NCBI GenBank assembly: GCA_000421065.1
Contig: ATWD01000001.1
Coordinates: 682,001-746,000 of the forward strand
Direction of reading: 5' to 3'
DNA: 64,000 nt
Source of the DNA: Acidobacteriaceae bacterium TAA 166
GTDB taxonomy: Bacteria; Acidobacteriota; Terriglobia; Terriglobales; Acidobacteriaceae
Notes under the pieces: generated by a model
Databases searched by the model: none
What the model was told of the DNA's origin: nothing
What the model saw: the letters and a program-made list of their open reading frames with translations, nothing else
Shown here: positions 25,740 to 34,744 of the stretch, piece after piece
Numbering within the stretch: position 1 is the first letter of the stretch
Layout: each line of letters starts with the position of its first letter
Position numbers and translations under genes: made by a program

Positions 25740-27104
25740 ATGATTCACTCTAAACGATCCCTGTCTCGAAGTCGCCGTCCGAGACAGTGGACCACCGCAG
25801 CGCTCCTCGCGCTTTCAGCCTGCACCCTCGCTTCGGCGCCGCTGAGCGCCCAATCCAACGTCCAGACCGACGCGCAGCCGCCCAGCTCATCACTGGTGCC
25901 CCTCAATACCCAGCCCAGTTCGCAGCAGCAGGCCGTTCCTCCGCAGCCGCCGGTCACCACTCCAGTGCCCCCGGTTCCTCCACCCGCCAGCGCCACGCAC
26001 CCAACCGTGGGCCCGCGCGTCGAACCGATCGTGAGCATGCGCGACCAGCAGATCAAGACCGCGGCCGCCGTCGCCGCGCACAAACCAAGCTACGACTTCA
26101 CCCTCGACGACTCCGAGTGGCTCGACACCGGAGCCGTTGTCGCCGCCGGTGAGATCGCTAACTTCACCGCGACCGGAGACATCACCCTGGCCGACGGCCG
26201 CCAGGCCGCCCCCGACGGCGTCGACCGAGGATGGAAGGATCTCCTCCGCCAGTTCCCCCTGAACCAGGCTGAGGTAGGCGCGCTCATTGGCCGCGTCAGC
26301 GACATCGGAGCCTCCGTTCCCTTCACCATCGGAGCATCGAACAAGGTCACGATGCCCACCACCGGCGAGCTCTACCTCCGCATCAACGTCAGCAATGACC
26401 TGTCCTTCACCGGAAGCTACAAAGCGAAGTTCAAGTTCGCAGCCGCTCCAAAATCCGATCCGAAGGCTGCCACCGCCACTCCCCTGGTCCCGATCAGCAC
26501 CCTCATTACCCCCGCGGTCTTCACCAGCATCCCCCGTCGCGTCTCCGACGTGGCCGCCGGTCAAGGGAACCCGGGCGACATGGTGAACTTCGCTCTCGTC
26601 GGAACCCGCGAGCAGGTACAGGCCGCCTTCAAAGCCGCCGGATGGATCGGCGTCGACAAGTCCGTGCAGGAGGCCGTAATCAACGGCCTCATCGCCACCC
26701 TCAGCCGCGAGGCCTACACCGCGATGCCCATGAGCACGCTCTACCTCTTCGGTCGTCCGCAGGATATGTCCTTCGCCCGCGCCGATCCCCTGCTGGTCGC
26801 AGCCGAGCGGCATCACCTCCGCGTATGGCAGAGCGACAAGACCGTCGGCGGACGTCCGCTCTGGGTCGGCTCGGCCACGCACGATATCGGCTTCGAAAAG
26901 GACCAACGTACCGGGGGCGTCACCCACAAGATCGATCCCGAGATCGACAAGGAACGCGACTACCTTCTCCAGAGCTTCGACGCCGCCGGCGTCTACTCCA
27001 GCGCCGCCTACGTCACACCCACCAATCCCCTGCTCGATGCAAAGACGGCCACCGGAGGAAGCTTCCACTCCGATGGCCGCATCGTGGTGATGGAGCTGAA
27101 ATAA
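25740..27104 (+). CDS. Secreted LecA-like plus LssY_C domain protein
   Basis: 454 residues. After a basic start and signal segment (about 15-37) comes a Pro/Gln-rich linker (about 45-92). Residues about 100-235 resemble the LecA/PA-IL galactose-binding sandwich (WLDTGAVVAAGE, LIGRVSDIGASVPFTIGAS, GELYLRINVSND). Residues about 290-450 match the LssY C-terminal domain (FKAAGWIGVDK, YLFGRPQDMSFA, ERHHLRVWQS, WVGSATHDIGF, DKERDYLL). The ATG at 25740 has GGGAG upstream. The pairing suggests surface or sugar-related work, but neither activity is proven from sequence. Confidence 0.78.
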   Translation: MIHSKRSLSRSRRPRQWTTAALLALSACTLASAPLSAQSNVQTDAQPPSSSLVPLNTQPSSQQQAVPPQPPVTTPVPPVPPPASATHPTVGPRVEPIVSMRDQQIKTAAAVAAHKPSYDFTLDDSEWLDTGAVVAAGEIANFTATGDITLADGRQAAPDGVDRGWKDLLRQFPLNQAEVGALIGRVSDIGASVPFTIGASNKVTMPTTGELYLRINVSNDLSFTGSYKAKFKFAAAPKSDPKAATATPLVPISTLITPAVFTSIPRRVSDVAAGQGNPGDMVNFALVGTREQVQAAFKAAGWIGVDKSVQEAVINGLIATLSREAYTAMPMSTLYLFGRPQDMSFARADPLLVAAERHHLRVWQSDKTVGGRPLWVGSATHDIGFEKDQRTGGVTHKIDPEIDKERDYLLQSFDAAGVYSSAAYVTPTNPLLDAKTATGGSFHSDGRIVVMELK

Positions 27105-27107
27105 CCA

Positions 27108-27127
27108 GGTGGCCTGCCGGCGGGCCA
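27108..27127. repeat. Tip fragment of the palindromic element
   Basis: GGTGGCCTGCCGGCGGGCCA followed by C, only the GGCCTGCCGGC tip of the large family, four bases after the LssY_C stop. It forms a short hairpin by itself. Confidence 0.5.
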
Positions 27128-27159
27128 CAGGTCTTGCACGGGATGGAGTTGAAGGCCGA

Positions 27160-27471
27160 CTACTTCTTCTTCGGGTGCGACGCGACAATCTGGTCCTTCA
27201 CCTTGTCGTAGACTCCCTGCGGAAGAATGCCGCGCGAGACCAGCTGGTTCTTCGCCGTATAAGGACGGCCGTCGACGATGCGCTTCGAGTAGGCATCGCC
27301 AATGCCGGGGATCGCCTTCAGCTGGTCGGGGGTCGCCGTGTTGATGTCGATCTTATCGGCAGTCGCTGCCGCAGCTGTCGCCGGCTTGGCAGCGGCGGTC
27401 TGCGCCGTCATCGAAAGCGGAAGAGTCGAGAAGAGGGCCGTCGCCAGCATGAGATTTCGCAAAATGCGCAT
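27160..27471 (-). CDS. Secreted helix-hairpin-helix protein (ComEA-like domain)
   Basis: 103 residues. A signal peptide (MRILRNLMLATALFSTLPLSMTAQ) and an Ala-rich linker lead to a helix-hairpin-helix module (IDINTATPDQLKAIPGIGDAYSKRIV), as in the DNA-binding end of competence protein ComEA, then a basic tail (SHPKKK). The family binds DNA at the cell surface during uptake. No other competence genes are nearby, so a general role is possible. The ATG at 27471 has GGAG about 12 bases upstream. Confidence 0.85.
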   Translation of the reverse strand: MRILRNLMLATALFSTLPLSMTAQTAAAKPATAAAATADKIDINTATPDQLKAIPGIGDAYSKRIVDGRPYTAKNQLVSRGILPQGVYDKVKDQIVASHPKKK

Positions 27472-27599
27472 AATAGATTCAAGCTCCTGAAAACAAGAGA
27501 ATAGATACAGTTGCATCGGAAGAGTAAGGCAGACGATAGCGTCCGTCAATCGGCATTTTCGTCCGTTCGCCGAGGGCCGGAGGAGGCTTCCGCCTCTCT

Positions 27600-30263
27600 C
27601 TACTCCTCCCTCAGGGTCGTCGCCGGATCGATGCCGGCGATCCGCAGCGTCGGAATCGCCACCGCGACGAGAACGACGGAGGCCAGCATGGCCGCGACTC
27701 CGAAGAGGGTGGGAAGATCGTAGACGGCGATCCCGTAAAGCACGCTGCGCATTGTACGCAGGGCTCCGGAGCAGAGAACGAGCCCCAGCATCAGTCCCAG
27801 GAGCGCTGCCCTCGCGCCGGGAACTCCAATATGCACCATCGCCTGTTGGATGGTGGAGCCCAGGGCGATGCGGATCCCGATCTCCCGCGTTCTCTGCGCC
27901 ACGACATTTGCCACCAGCGCAAAGACACCGACCGCGCTCAGAAGCAGCGCCAGGGCCGCCATCGCGCCCAGCAGCGCCACCTCGACCCGCTGCGTCGCCA
28001 GCGTCTTGGCCTGCAGATCGCGCATGCTGTAGAAGCCCGAGAAGGGAAGATTGGGATCGGCGCTCGACAGCGCTCTCTGCATCTGCCCGGTCAGGCCCTC
28101 TACCGGTCCCGCCGTTCGTACCACCCAGCTTGGCTGGAAGAAGGCGTGAGCCATCGAGATCAGCTGTCCCTTCATCTGGTCGGCTGGAATGTAGATCGTC
28201 TCCTCCGTCGTCAAAGGCGCGGCGGCATTCAGCCCCGGCTCCACCTGCACATCTCCGACCACCCCCACGATCCTCAGCTTCGTTCCAATGCCGAGGTACT
28301 GGCCGACGGGCTCCGTTCCATGAAAGAACCTGCGCGCGAAGGTCTGGTTGATCAGAACGACGGGCTCGGTCTCGGGACCATCCCCTGCATCGAAGACGCG
28401 GCCGCTCAGGATCGGCATCCGCAGGGTCTTGAAGTAATCCGGCGTGACATAGGTCTCCTGCGCCAGCACCTTCTGCCCGGCGCCCTTGCCTGTCTCGACC
28501 CCGATATCTCCCATGATGATGGAACGCTCATAGGGCAGGCTCAGCCCCACGGCAACGTCCTGCACTCCGGGTATCCGGCGCATCGCCGCCGTGCTCTCAA
28601 GCAGAAGCCTGCGGAAGACCGCCGCATCGTGATAGCGCACGTCGTCAAGCGATACCCTTGCCGCCATCACTCCCTTCGGATCGAACCCCGGAGGCAGGGT
28701 CTCAAGATGCACCAGCGTTCGGATCAGCAGCCCCGAGGCCGCCAGCAGGACGACCGTAAGAGCCACCTCGCACACGATGAGGGTCTGGCGCAGCCGTAGG
28801 TGGCCTCCTCCTGTGGACGTCCGGTTGATCATCGCCCCGCGAAGATCCATTCCTCGAATCGCCAGCGCCGGAAGCACACCGAAGAACACGCTGGTCACGA
28901 GGGAAAGGAGCAGCGTGAAAGCCATCACGCGACCGTCCAGCGAGACTCCCGCGACCGGAAGAAATCCTTCGGGCAAGAGAAGAAGCAGGCCTCGCAGCGC
29001 TCCAAACCCGACGATGGTCCCCGCGGCTCCTCCCATCAGGGCCAACAGCAGACTCTCGATCCACAGCTGCCGCTGCACACGCCAGCGCGAGGCCCCCAGC
29101 GCCATCCGGGTCGCGATCTCCGGGATGCGCCGCATCATCCGCACCAGCGTCAGCCCGGCGAGATTCGCGCATGCGATGAGCAGGATGAACCCTGCCGCGA
29201 GCATCAGCGCCAGAGCCTGCGGACGCAGCTTCGCGGTTACACCCTGTTGCAGCGGAATCGTGTGATAGCTCACCTGAACGCCCGGACCCTCTCCGAGCTC
29301 GTACCGGTGCGGGCGCGACAGCCATACGCGATTGATCTCCGCATCGGCCTGCTGCCAGGTGGCTCCATCGCGCAGCCGCGTGATGACCTCGAAGTTCGTT
29401 CCCGCGCCTTCGCCCTTCTTGCTCTCCTGCAGGGCAGTGTAGATATCGACATCGATCGCGGGCACCGACTGCTCGGCCAGGACCCCCACGACGGTATAAG
29501 CCTCGCCCTTCAGCAGGACCGTCCTGCCGACAAGACCGCGGTCCGAACCGAACGTATCCCGCCACAACCCATAGCTGAGGATGGCCGCCTTCGGGCCGCC
29601 GGGCATATCCTCCTGCTCCAGAAAGTTTCGCCCGATCATGGGATGGATTCCAAGCACATCCAGGAAGTGCGCCGAGAGCCGCCGCGTCCGCAGATACTGC
29701 GCATGCGATCCCGCCTGCAGGTTCACGCCGGAGGTTCTCCCGCTCGCGATCCCGGAGAGCAGCGAAGGCACATTATCCCGCAGCAGCTCCCATTGCTCGC
29801 CGTCGACCTTATGCCGCTCATCGGACGAGACCGGTCCGGTCATGCGCGTGAAGATCGTGCCGATGCGCTCCGGCTGCGCGTAGGGCAGGCTCTTCAGCAT
29901 CAGAGCGTTCACGACGGAAAAGATCGCGGTGTTCGCACCGATCGAGAGCGCCAGCGTCAGCACCATCGTCACGGTGAAGCCGGGATTCCTCCACAACAGA
30001 CGAAATCCATACCGCACATCCTGCGCCAGCGTCTCGAGCCCGGTGCCGGAGCGCTGCTCTCGCACCGTCTGCTTCACCTGCTCGACTCCGCCCAGGTTGA
30101 TCAGCGCGCTGCGTCGCGCATCTTCCGCGGACATACCCGCTGCGGAACGCTCCTCCGCCACCATATCGACGTAAGCGCGAACCTCGTCGTCGAGATCGGT
30201 CTCCAACTTTTTTCTTCGCGAAAGATTTTGCAAAGCACGCCGCACACGAAGCCAGAGTCCCAT
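27600..30263 (-). CDS. ADOP-type ABC permease (MacB/FtsX family)
   Basis: 887 residues. An N-terminal helical region of about 80 residues ([20 protein letters not shown]) precedes two repeats of the MacB-like permease: a membrane helix, a periplasmic domain and three helices each ([44 protein letters not shown]; and, in the second half, [12 protein letters not shown]). This is the acidobacterial duplicated orphan permease layout, without its own ATPase. It starts 13 bases after the PadR gene, with GGGAGGCGGCG before ATG. Such pairs are abundant in Acidobacteria; the substrate is unknown. Confidence 0.92.
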   Translation of the reverse strand: MGLWLRVRRALQNLSRRKKLETDLDDEVRAYVDMVAEERSAAGMSAEDARRSALINLGGVEQVKQTVREQRSGTGLETLAQDVRYGFRLLWRNPGFTVTMVLTLALSIGANTAIFSVVNALMLKSLPYAQPERIGTIFTRMTGPVSSDERHKVDGEQWELLRDNVPSLLSGIASGRTSGVNLQAGSHAQYLRTRRLSAHFLDVLGIHPMIGRNFLEQEDMPGGPKAAILSYGLWRDTFGSDRGLVGRTVLLKGEAYTVVGVLAEQSVPAIDVDIYTALQESKKGEGAGTNFEVITRLRDGATWQQADAEINRVWLSRPHRYELGEGPGVQVSYHTIPLQQGVTAKLRPQALALMLAAGFILLIACANLAGLTLVRMMRRIPEIATRMALGASRWRVQRQLWIESLLLALMGGAAGTIVGFGALRGLLLLLPEGFLPVAGVSLDGRVMAFTLLLSLVTSVFFGVLPALAIRGMDLRGAMINRTSTGGGHLRLRQTLIVCEVALTVVLLAASGLLIRTLVHLETLPPGFDPKGVMAARVSLDDVRYHDAAVFRRLLLESTAAMRRIPGVQDVAVGLSLPYERSIIMGDIGVETGKGAGQKVLAQETYVTPDYFKTLRMPILSGRVFDAGDGPETEPVVLINQTFARRFFHGTEPVGQYLGIGTKLRIVGVVGDVQVEPGLNAAAPLTTEETIYIPADQMKGQLISMAHAFFQPSWVVRTAGPVEGLTGQMQRALSSADPNLPFSGFYSMRDLQAKTLATQRVEVALLGAMAALALLLSAVGVFALVANVVAQRTREIGIRIALGSTIQQAMVHIGVPGARAALLGLMLGLVLCSGALRTMRSVLYGIAVYDLPTLFGVAAMLASVVLVAVAIPTLRIAGIDPATTLREE

Positions 30264-30276
30264 CGCCGCCTCCCTT

Positions 30277-30609
30277 TTACGTCGCCTTTAAAGCATTGGT
30301 CATCGCCATTGCCACCTTCAGCCACTGCTCCGTCTCCACCTGAAGCTGCCCTCTTCCCGCCTTGGTCAACCGATAGAACTTCGCCTTGCGGTTGTTCTCG
30401 GACTCGCCCCAGAACGAGCTCAGCCAGCCGGCCTCCTCCATGCGGTGGAGTGCGGGAAAGAGCGATCCCGGCTTCACCAGAAAGGTTCCCTCGGTGATCT
30501 GCTCGACCCTCCGCGAGATTCCGAGCCCGTGGAGCTCGCCCGTTCCCAGCGCCCTGAGGATCAGGAGATCCAGCGTGCCTTGCAGAAGATTGGTCTGCTT
30601 CGAGCTCAT
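30277..30609 (-). CDS. PadR-family transcriptional regulator
   Basis: 110 residues of winged-helix repressor ([69 protein letters not shown]), subfamily 1, the type paired with ADOP permeases. The start ATG follows AAAAGGATCGT. Two 19-bp palindromes lie 12-65 bases upstream and are its likely operators, so it probably represses itself and the permease gene. It diverges from the histidine leader. Confidence 0.93.
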   Translation of the reverse strand: MSSKQTNLLQGTLDLLILRALGTGELHGLGISRRVEQITEGTFLVKPGSLFPALHRMEEAGWLSSFWGESENNRKAKFYRLTKAGRGQLQVETEQWLKVAMAMTNALKAT

Positions 30610-30620
30610 ACGATCCTTTT

Positions 30621-30639
30621 CCTATCGATCTTCGATAGG
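30621..30639. promoter_or_regulatory. Putative PadR operator 1
   Basis: CCTATCGA-TCT-TCGATAGG, a perfect 8-3-8 palindrome 12 bases upstream of the padR start. With the second copy it forms a tandem pair 34 bp centre to centre, about three helix turns. Confidence 0.7.
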
Positions 30640-30654
30640 AGTATCTTCCCGGCT

Positions 30655-30673
30655 CCTATCGAATGTCAATAGG
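30655..30673. promoter_or_regulatory. Putative PadR operator 2
   Basis: CCTATCGA-ATG-TCAATAGG, the same 8-3-8 palindrome with one mismatch. It sits between padR and the candidate histidine promoter, so a bound repressor might affect both directions. Confidence 0.65.
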
Positions 30674-30691
30674 AATAAATTGACACGCAGT

Positions 30692-30721
30692 TTGACTTCC
30701 TCCGGTCTCCGACGCTACTCT
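30692..30721 (+). promoter_or_regulatory. Candidate histidine operon promoter
   Basis: TTGACT, an 18-base spacer and TACTCT resemble -35 and -10 boxes. The start of transcription would fall near 30728, only a few bases before the leader ATG at 30731, so the leader might be translated without a ribosome-binding site; indeed none is visible. Confidence 0.3.
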
Positions 30722-30730
30722 GAACTGGCG

Positions 30731-30817
30731 ATGCGTTCGCTCAACCTCCATCACGGGCATCATCACCATCATCATGCGCAGAGCGTGTTGGCGGCTGTGT
30801 CCGGTGTTGCGAAGTAA
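30731..30817 (+). CDS. hisL: Histidine operon leader peptide
   Basis: 28 codons from ATG 30731 to TAA. Residues 7-15 are HHGHHHHHH, eight His codons in nine positions. A perfect terminator hairpin follows 24 bases after the stop, and hisI starts 33 bases beyond that. This is the layout of ribosome-mediated attenuation: a shortage of charged His-tRNA stalls the ribosome and lets transcription continue. The mechanism is inferred from the layout, which is known best from enterobacteria. It is too short to be a stand-alone protein. Confidence 0.85.
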   Translation: MRSLNLHHGHHHHHHAQSVLAAVSGVAK

Positions 30818-30841
30818 CGAAGCGCAAAACCCAGGATTCTG

Positions 30842-30880
30842 AAAAGGCCCGCTAACGCGCACTCCGCGAGCGGGCCTTTT
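30842..30880 (+). terminator. Attenuator terminator of the histidine operon
   Basis: AAAAGGCCCGCT and AGCGGGCCTTTT form a perfect 12-bp stem ending in T residues, between the leader peptide and hisI. The 15-base loop contains GCGC/CGCG that could pair with the upstream GAAGCGCAAA as a competing structure. Confidence 0.85.
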
Positions 30881-30913
30881 CTTGTGTCAACGACAACCGA
30901 GGAGAACTTTGAG

Positions 30914-31255
30914 ATGTCCGAAGCAGTAAAGATCGACTTTGCCAAGATGGACGGCCTGGTTCCAGGCATCGTTCAGGACTGGAAGACCGGCGAGATGCTG
31001 ATGCTCGGCTTCCTCAACGAGACCAGCTACCAGAAGACGCTCGAGAGCGGCTTCGTCACCTTCTGGAGCCGCAGCCGGTCGAAGCTCTGGATGAAGGGCG
31101 AGACCAGCGGCAACCGCCTGCGCATCGTCGAGGCCTCGACCGACTGCGACAACGACGCCCTGCTCTTCCGCGTCGAGGTCGAAGGCGACGGCCTGGTCTG
31201 CCACGAAGGCACTGTAAGCTGCTTCACCAAGAAGATCGAAACGGAGACGAAATAA
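30914..31255 (+). CDS. hisI: Phosphoribosyl-AMP cyclohydrolase
   Basis: 113 residues, third step of histidine synthesis. It opens the adenine ring of PR-AMP. The zinc and magnesium sites are intact: STDCDNDALLFRV and CHEGTVSCF. It carries no HisE domain, so PR-ATP pyrophosphatase must be encoded elsewhere. ATG 30914 is preferred over the GTG at 30884. The hisG ATG follows directly after the stop. Confidence 0.94.
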   Translation: MSEAVKIDFAKMDGLVPGIVQDWKTGEMLMLGFLNETSYQKTLESGFVTFWSRSRSKLWMKGETSGNRLRIVEASTDCDNDALLFRVEVEGDGLVCHEGTVSCFTKKIETETK

Positions 31256-32140
31256 ATGAGTGACGCACCCAAGAAGCTGAAGCTCGGCATCCCCAAAGGC
31301 AGCCTGCAGGACGCCACGATTGCTCTGTTCGAGCGCGCCGGATGGAACATCTTCGCCAACGGCCGCAGCTACTTTCCCGCCATCGACGACACTGAGATCG
31401 AGTGCATGCTCGTTCGCGCGCAGGAGATGGCCCGCTACGTCGAGCACGGTGCGCTCGACGCCGGCCTGACCGGCAACGATTGGGTGCTCGAGAACCAGCA
31501 CGACGTCGAGTACGTCACCAGCCTCACCTACTCCAAGCAGAGCCGCCAGAAGGTGAAGTGGGTGCTCGCTGTTCCAGAGGACTCTCCCTTCCAGAAGCCC
31601 GAAGATCTCGCCGGAAAGATCATCGCCACCGAGCTGGTGGAGTTCACCAAGCGCTACTTCGCCTCGAAGAACATCCCCGTCAAGGTCGAGTTCAGCTGGG
31701 GGGCCACCGAGGTGAAGCCCCCCACGCTCGCCGACGCCATCGTCGAGGTGACCGAGACCGGAAGCTCTCTGCGCGCCAACCGTCTGCGCATCATCGAGAC
31801 CCTGATGGAGAGCGAGACGCAGTTGATCGCCAACAAGAGCTCCTGGCAGGATGAGTGGAAGAAGGCGAAGATCAATAACATCTCGCTGATGCTGAACGCC
31901 GCCATCGCCGCGCAGGGGCGCGTCGGCCTGATGCTGAATGCGAAGAAGGCCGACCTGCCGCAGGTCCTGTCCGTGCTGCCCGCACTCAACTCGCCCACCA
32001 TCTCGCAGCTCAGCGACGTAGAGTGGGTCGCGCTCAACACCATCCTCGATGAGACCGAGGTCCGCGAGGTCATCCCTAGGCTCAAGGCCGTCGGAGCCAC
32101 CGGCATCGTGGAATATCCGCTGAGCAAGGTCGTTCTGTAG
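31256..32140 (+). CDS. hisG: ATP phosphoribosyltransferase, long form
   Basis: 294 residues. Catalyses the first, committed step of histidine synthesis. The catalytic part includes [13 protein letters not shown] and the PRPP-binding loop near [14 protein letters not shown]. The C-terminal 75 residues ([18 protein letters not shown] onward to [10 protein letters not shown]) form the ACT-like domain that gives feedback inhibition by histidine in the long form, so no HisZ is needed. It starts at the base after the hisI stop codon. Confidence 0.95.
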   Translation: MSDAPKKLKLGIPKGSLQDATIALFERAGWNIFANGRSYFPAIDDTEIECMLVRAQEMARYVEHGALDAGLTGNDWVLENQHDVEYVTSLTYSKQSRQKVKWVLAVPEDSPFQKPEDLAGKIIATELVEFTKRYFASKNIPVKVEFSWGATEVKPPTLADAIVEVTETGSSLRANRLRIIETLMESETQLIANKSSWQDEWKKAKINNISLMLNAAIAAQGRVGLMLNAKKADLPQVLSVLPALNSPTISQLSDVEWVALNTILDETEVREVIPRLKAVGATGIVEYPLSKVVL

Positions 32141-32165
32141 CGCAAACCATAAGCCCGATTTTTGT

Positions 32166-32219
32166 GCTTCTGATTTTGCGCTTGCTTCTGATTTTGCGCT
32201 TGCTTCTGATTTTGCGCCT
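32166..32219. repeat. Three tandem 18-bp repeats in the hisG-hisD gap
   Basis: GCTTCTGATTTTGCGCTT is repeated three times, the last ending CCT. The stretch is AT-rich compared with its neighbours. It lies 25 bases after the hisG stop in the only long gap of the front half of the operon. Confidence 0.9.
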
Positions 32220-32243
32220 AAGAATCGCCACATTTTTACAAGG

Positions 32244-32283
32244 TGTCATTCCGACCGGAGCGCAGCGGAGTGGAGGAACCTGC
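32244..32283. repeat. Intergenic repeat TGTCATTCCGACCGGAGC type
   Basis: TGTCATTCCGACCGGAGCGC followed by AGCGGAGTGGAGGAACCTGC. I recall near-identical stretches in other acidobacterial intergenic regions, so it is probably a dispersed repeat. It is present once in this window, 40 bases before hisD. Confidence 0.45.
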
Positions 32284-32322
32284 TTTCTGCGCTGCCCGTC
32301 GCGTCATTGGAGTCCGTCAAGC

Positions 32323-33597
32323 ATGAAGTTGATCAAAACCTACGGCCGCACCGCCAAATCCGCCGCTGCTCTGATCGCCTCGATCGAGCAGCGCGGAGCG
32401 GTCAGCACCCAGAAGGTCGAACCCGTCGTGCGTCGCATCCTCGCCGACGTTCGCAAGAACGGCGATGCAGCCGTTAAAAAATACGCAATAAAGTTCGATG
32501 CCCTCCAGAAGAATCAGCCTCTGCTCGTCCCCCGCGAAGAGATGCAGGCTGCGTGGGAATCCACCGCGCCTGAGCTCCAGGCCGCCATGATGGTTGCGCG
32601 TGGCAACATCCTTGCCTTCGCCGAGGCGCAGCTTCCCAGGGAGTGGAGCTTCTCTCCCACAGACGGCGTGAAGACCGGACAGATTGTTCGCCCGCTGGGA
32701 AGCGTCGGCTGCTACGTCCCAGGAGGCCGCTATCCTCTTCCCTCCACGTTGCTGATGACGGTCACGCCCGCGCAGGTCGCAGGCGTCGAGCGCATCGTCG
32801 TCTGTTCTCCCAAGCCCGCACGCGAGACCCTCGCCGCCGCCTTCCTCGCTGGCGTCACCGAGTTCTACCGCATCGGCGGAGCCCAGGCCATCGCCGCGCT
32901 CGCCTACGGCACCCGGAACAAAGAGACGTGGACCATCGAGCCTGTCAACAAGATCGTCGGCCCCGGCAATCTCTTCGTCACCGCCGCCAAGCAGCTGGTG
33001 TCCACCGAGTGCGGCATCGACATGCCCGCCGGCCCCACCGAGATCGTCGTCACCAGCGAGCGTGGCAACCCCGCAGGTATCGCCGCCGATCTCATCGCGC
33101 AGGCCGAGCACGATCCCGAGACCCTCGCCGTCTTCATCACCTGCAACGAAGCCCTCGCAAAGGCCGTCGCAGCCGAGGTCAAGACGCAGGCAAAGAACAA
33201 CAAGATCGCGAAACAGTCGCTCGCCGCACGGGGTGCGATCTTTGTAACTAAAGCCGTTACAGAAGCCCAGGCCCTTACCAATCGCCTCGCCCCCGAGCAT
33301 CTCACCGTCGACTCCGCCGCCGATCTCGCGTGGGTCCAGAACGCCGGCTCGGTCTTCGTCGGCGACTACGCTCCGCAGTCCATGGGCGACTACATCTCCG
33401 GCCCCAATCACGTTCTTCCCACCGGCCGCGTGGGCCGCGTGCGCGGAGGCCTGAGTACTCTCGACTTCGTCAAGATCATCACCGTGCAGGAGTACACCCC
33501 GAAGGGTCTCAGCAAGCTAGGCCCCCACGCCATCGCCCTTGCCACCGCCGAGGGTCTAACCGGTCACGCCGAAAGCGTTCGCGTAAGAATGAGGTAA
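32323..33597 (+). CDS. hisD: Histidinol dehydrogenase
   Basis: 424 residues, last two oxidations of the histidine pathway, NAD- and zinc-dependent. Marks: VPGGRYPLPSTLLMTVTPA, MPAGPTEIVV, the IAQAEHDPE zinc and substrate segment, and LAPEHLTVD with the catalytic Glu and His. ATG 32323 is preceded by GGAG at ten bases; the longer upstream frame is repeat sequence. hisC begins four bases after its stop. Confidence 0.96.
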   Translation: MKLIKTYGRTAKSAAALIASIEQRGAVSTQKVEPVVRRILADVRKNGDAAVKKYAIKFDALQKNQPLLVPREEMQAAWESTAPELQAAMMVARGNILAFAEAQLPREWSFSPTDGVKTGQIVRPLGSVGCYVPGGRYPLPSTLLMTVTPAQVAGVERIVVCSPKPARETLAAAFLAGVTEFYRIGGAQAIAALAYGTRNKETWTIEPVNKIVGPGNLFVTAAKQLVSTECGIDMPAGPTEIVVTSERGNPAGIAADLIAQAEHDPETLAVFITCNEALAKAVAAEVKTQAKNNKIAKQSLAARGAIFVTKAVTEAQALTNRLAPEHLTVDSAADLAWVQNAGSVFVGDYAPQSMGDYISGPNHVLPTGRVGRVRGGLSTLDFVKIITVQEYTPKGLSKLGPHAIALATAEGLTGHAESVRVRMR

Positions 33598-33601
33598 GCC
33601 G

Positions 33602-34738
33602 ATGAGCACCTGCATCACGCAACCCGTACTGGTTCAACCGCGCGGCGCCGTGCTCGCCATGCCGGAGTATCACCCTCCGCTTGCGGGCCGCGACGCTCTG
33701 CGTCTCGACTTCAACGAGAACACGCTCGCGCCATCGCCTCTCGTCCTCGACAGGCTCAAACAGATCACCGCCGAAGGGCTTACAAAATATCCCGAGCGCG
33801 AGCCGGCCGAGCGCAAGGTCGCCGCGCACTTCGGCCTCGATCCCGCGCAGCTTCTTCTCACAAACGGCGTCGACGAGGCCATCCATCTCGTCTGCTGCAC
33901 CTTCCTCGAACCCGAAGACGAAGCCCTGATCGCCACACCGTCGTTCTTTATGTACGACGTCAGCGTCGCACTCATGACCAAGGGCCTGATCAAGGTTCAG
34001 GCCGACGAGACGCTGCAGTTTCCCTTCGAGCGCGTCCTCGCCGCCATCACCGAGCGCACCAAGCTCATCATCGTCGCCTCTCCCAACAATCCCACCGGGG
34101 CCACCGTCAGCCGCGCGCAGATTCTCTCGATCGCCAACGCCGCGCCCTACGCCGTCATCATGGTCGATGAGGCCTACTTCCACTTCCACGGCGAGACCGT
34201 TCTGGACGACCTCGCCACCACGCCCAACCTCATCGTCGCCCGCACCTTCTCGAAGGCTTACGGCCTTGCCAATCTCCGCATCGGCATGCTGGCCGGAAAC
34301 CCGGAGCTGATGCGATACCTGCGCAAAACTTCCTCGCCGTACAACGTCAACGGCGTGGCACTCGACTGCCTTACCGCTGCCATCGACGACGACGCTTACA
34401 TCGCCTGGTACGCCGAGCAGATTCGCATCGGACGCGAACGCGTCATGGGTGGCCTCGATGAGCTAGGCGTGCACTACTTCCCGAGCGCCGCCAACTTCAT
34501 CCTGATGAAGATTGGGCCACTCCACAAAGAGCTCGTCACCGCCATGCGTCATCGCGGCGTGCTGCTGCGCGACCGCTCCGCTGACCCCGGCTGCGACGGG
34601 TACGTCCGCATCACCGTCGGCATCGGCGATCAGGTGACACAAGGCCTTGAAGCCCTCAAGGCATCGCTTGAAGAGATCGGATGGAAGCCCATGTACGGCT
34701 TCACCACCACAGAACCCAACGCACGACAGGAGCTATAA
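33602..34738 (+). CDS. hisC: Histidinol-phosphate aminotransferase
   Basis: 378 residues, fold type I PLP enzyme, transfers the amino group from glutamate to imidazole acetol phosphate. The signatures LDFNENTLAPSP, SPNNPTGATVS, VDEAYFHFHG and the PLP lysine in TFSKAYGLANLRIG are all in place. It lies between hisD and hisB with gaps of four and six bases. Confidence 0.95.
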   Translation: MSTCITQPVLVQPRGAVLAMPEYHPPLAGRDALRLDFNENTLAPSPLVLDRLKQITAEGLTKYPEREPAERKVAAHFGLDPAQLLLTNGVDEAIHLVCCTFLEPEDEALIATPSFFMYDVSVALMTKGLIKVQADETLQFPFERVLAAITERTKLIIVASPNNPTGATVSRAQILSIANAAPYAVIMVDEAYFHFHGETVLDDLATTPNLIVARTFSKAYGLANLRIGMLAGNPELMRYLRKTSSPYNVNGVALDCLTAAIDDDAYIAWYAEQIRIGRERVMGGLDELGVHYFPSAANFILMKIGPLHKELVTAMRHRGVLLRDRSADPGCDGYVRITVGIGDQVTQGLEALKASLEEIGWKPMYGFTTTEPNARQEL

Positions 34739-34744
34739 ACCAGG

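Noticed and set aside
30386..30730. Longer protein ending in the His-rich segment
   Set aside because: The upstream part is the mirror of padR; only the last 28 codons form a sensible leader peptide.
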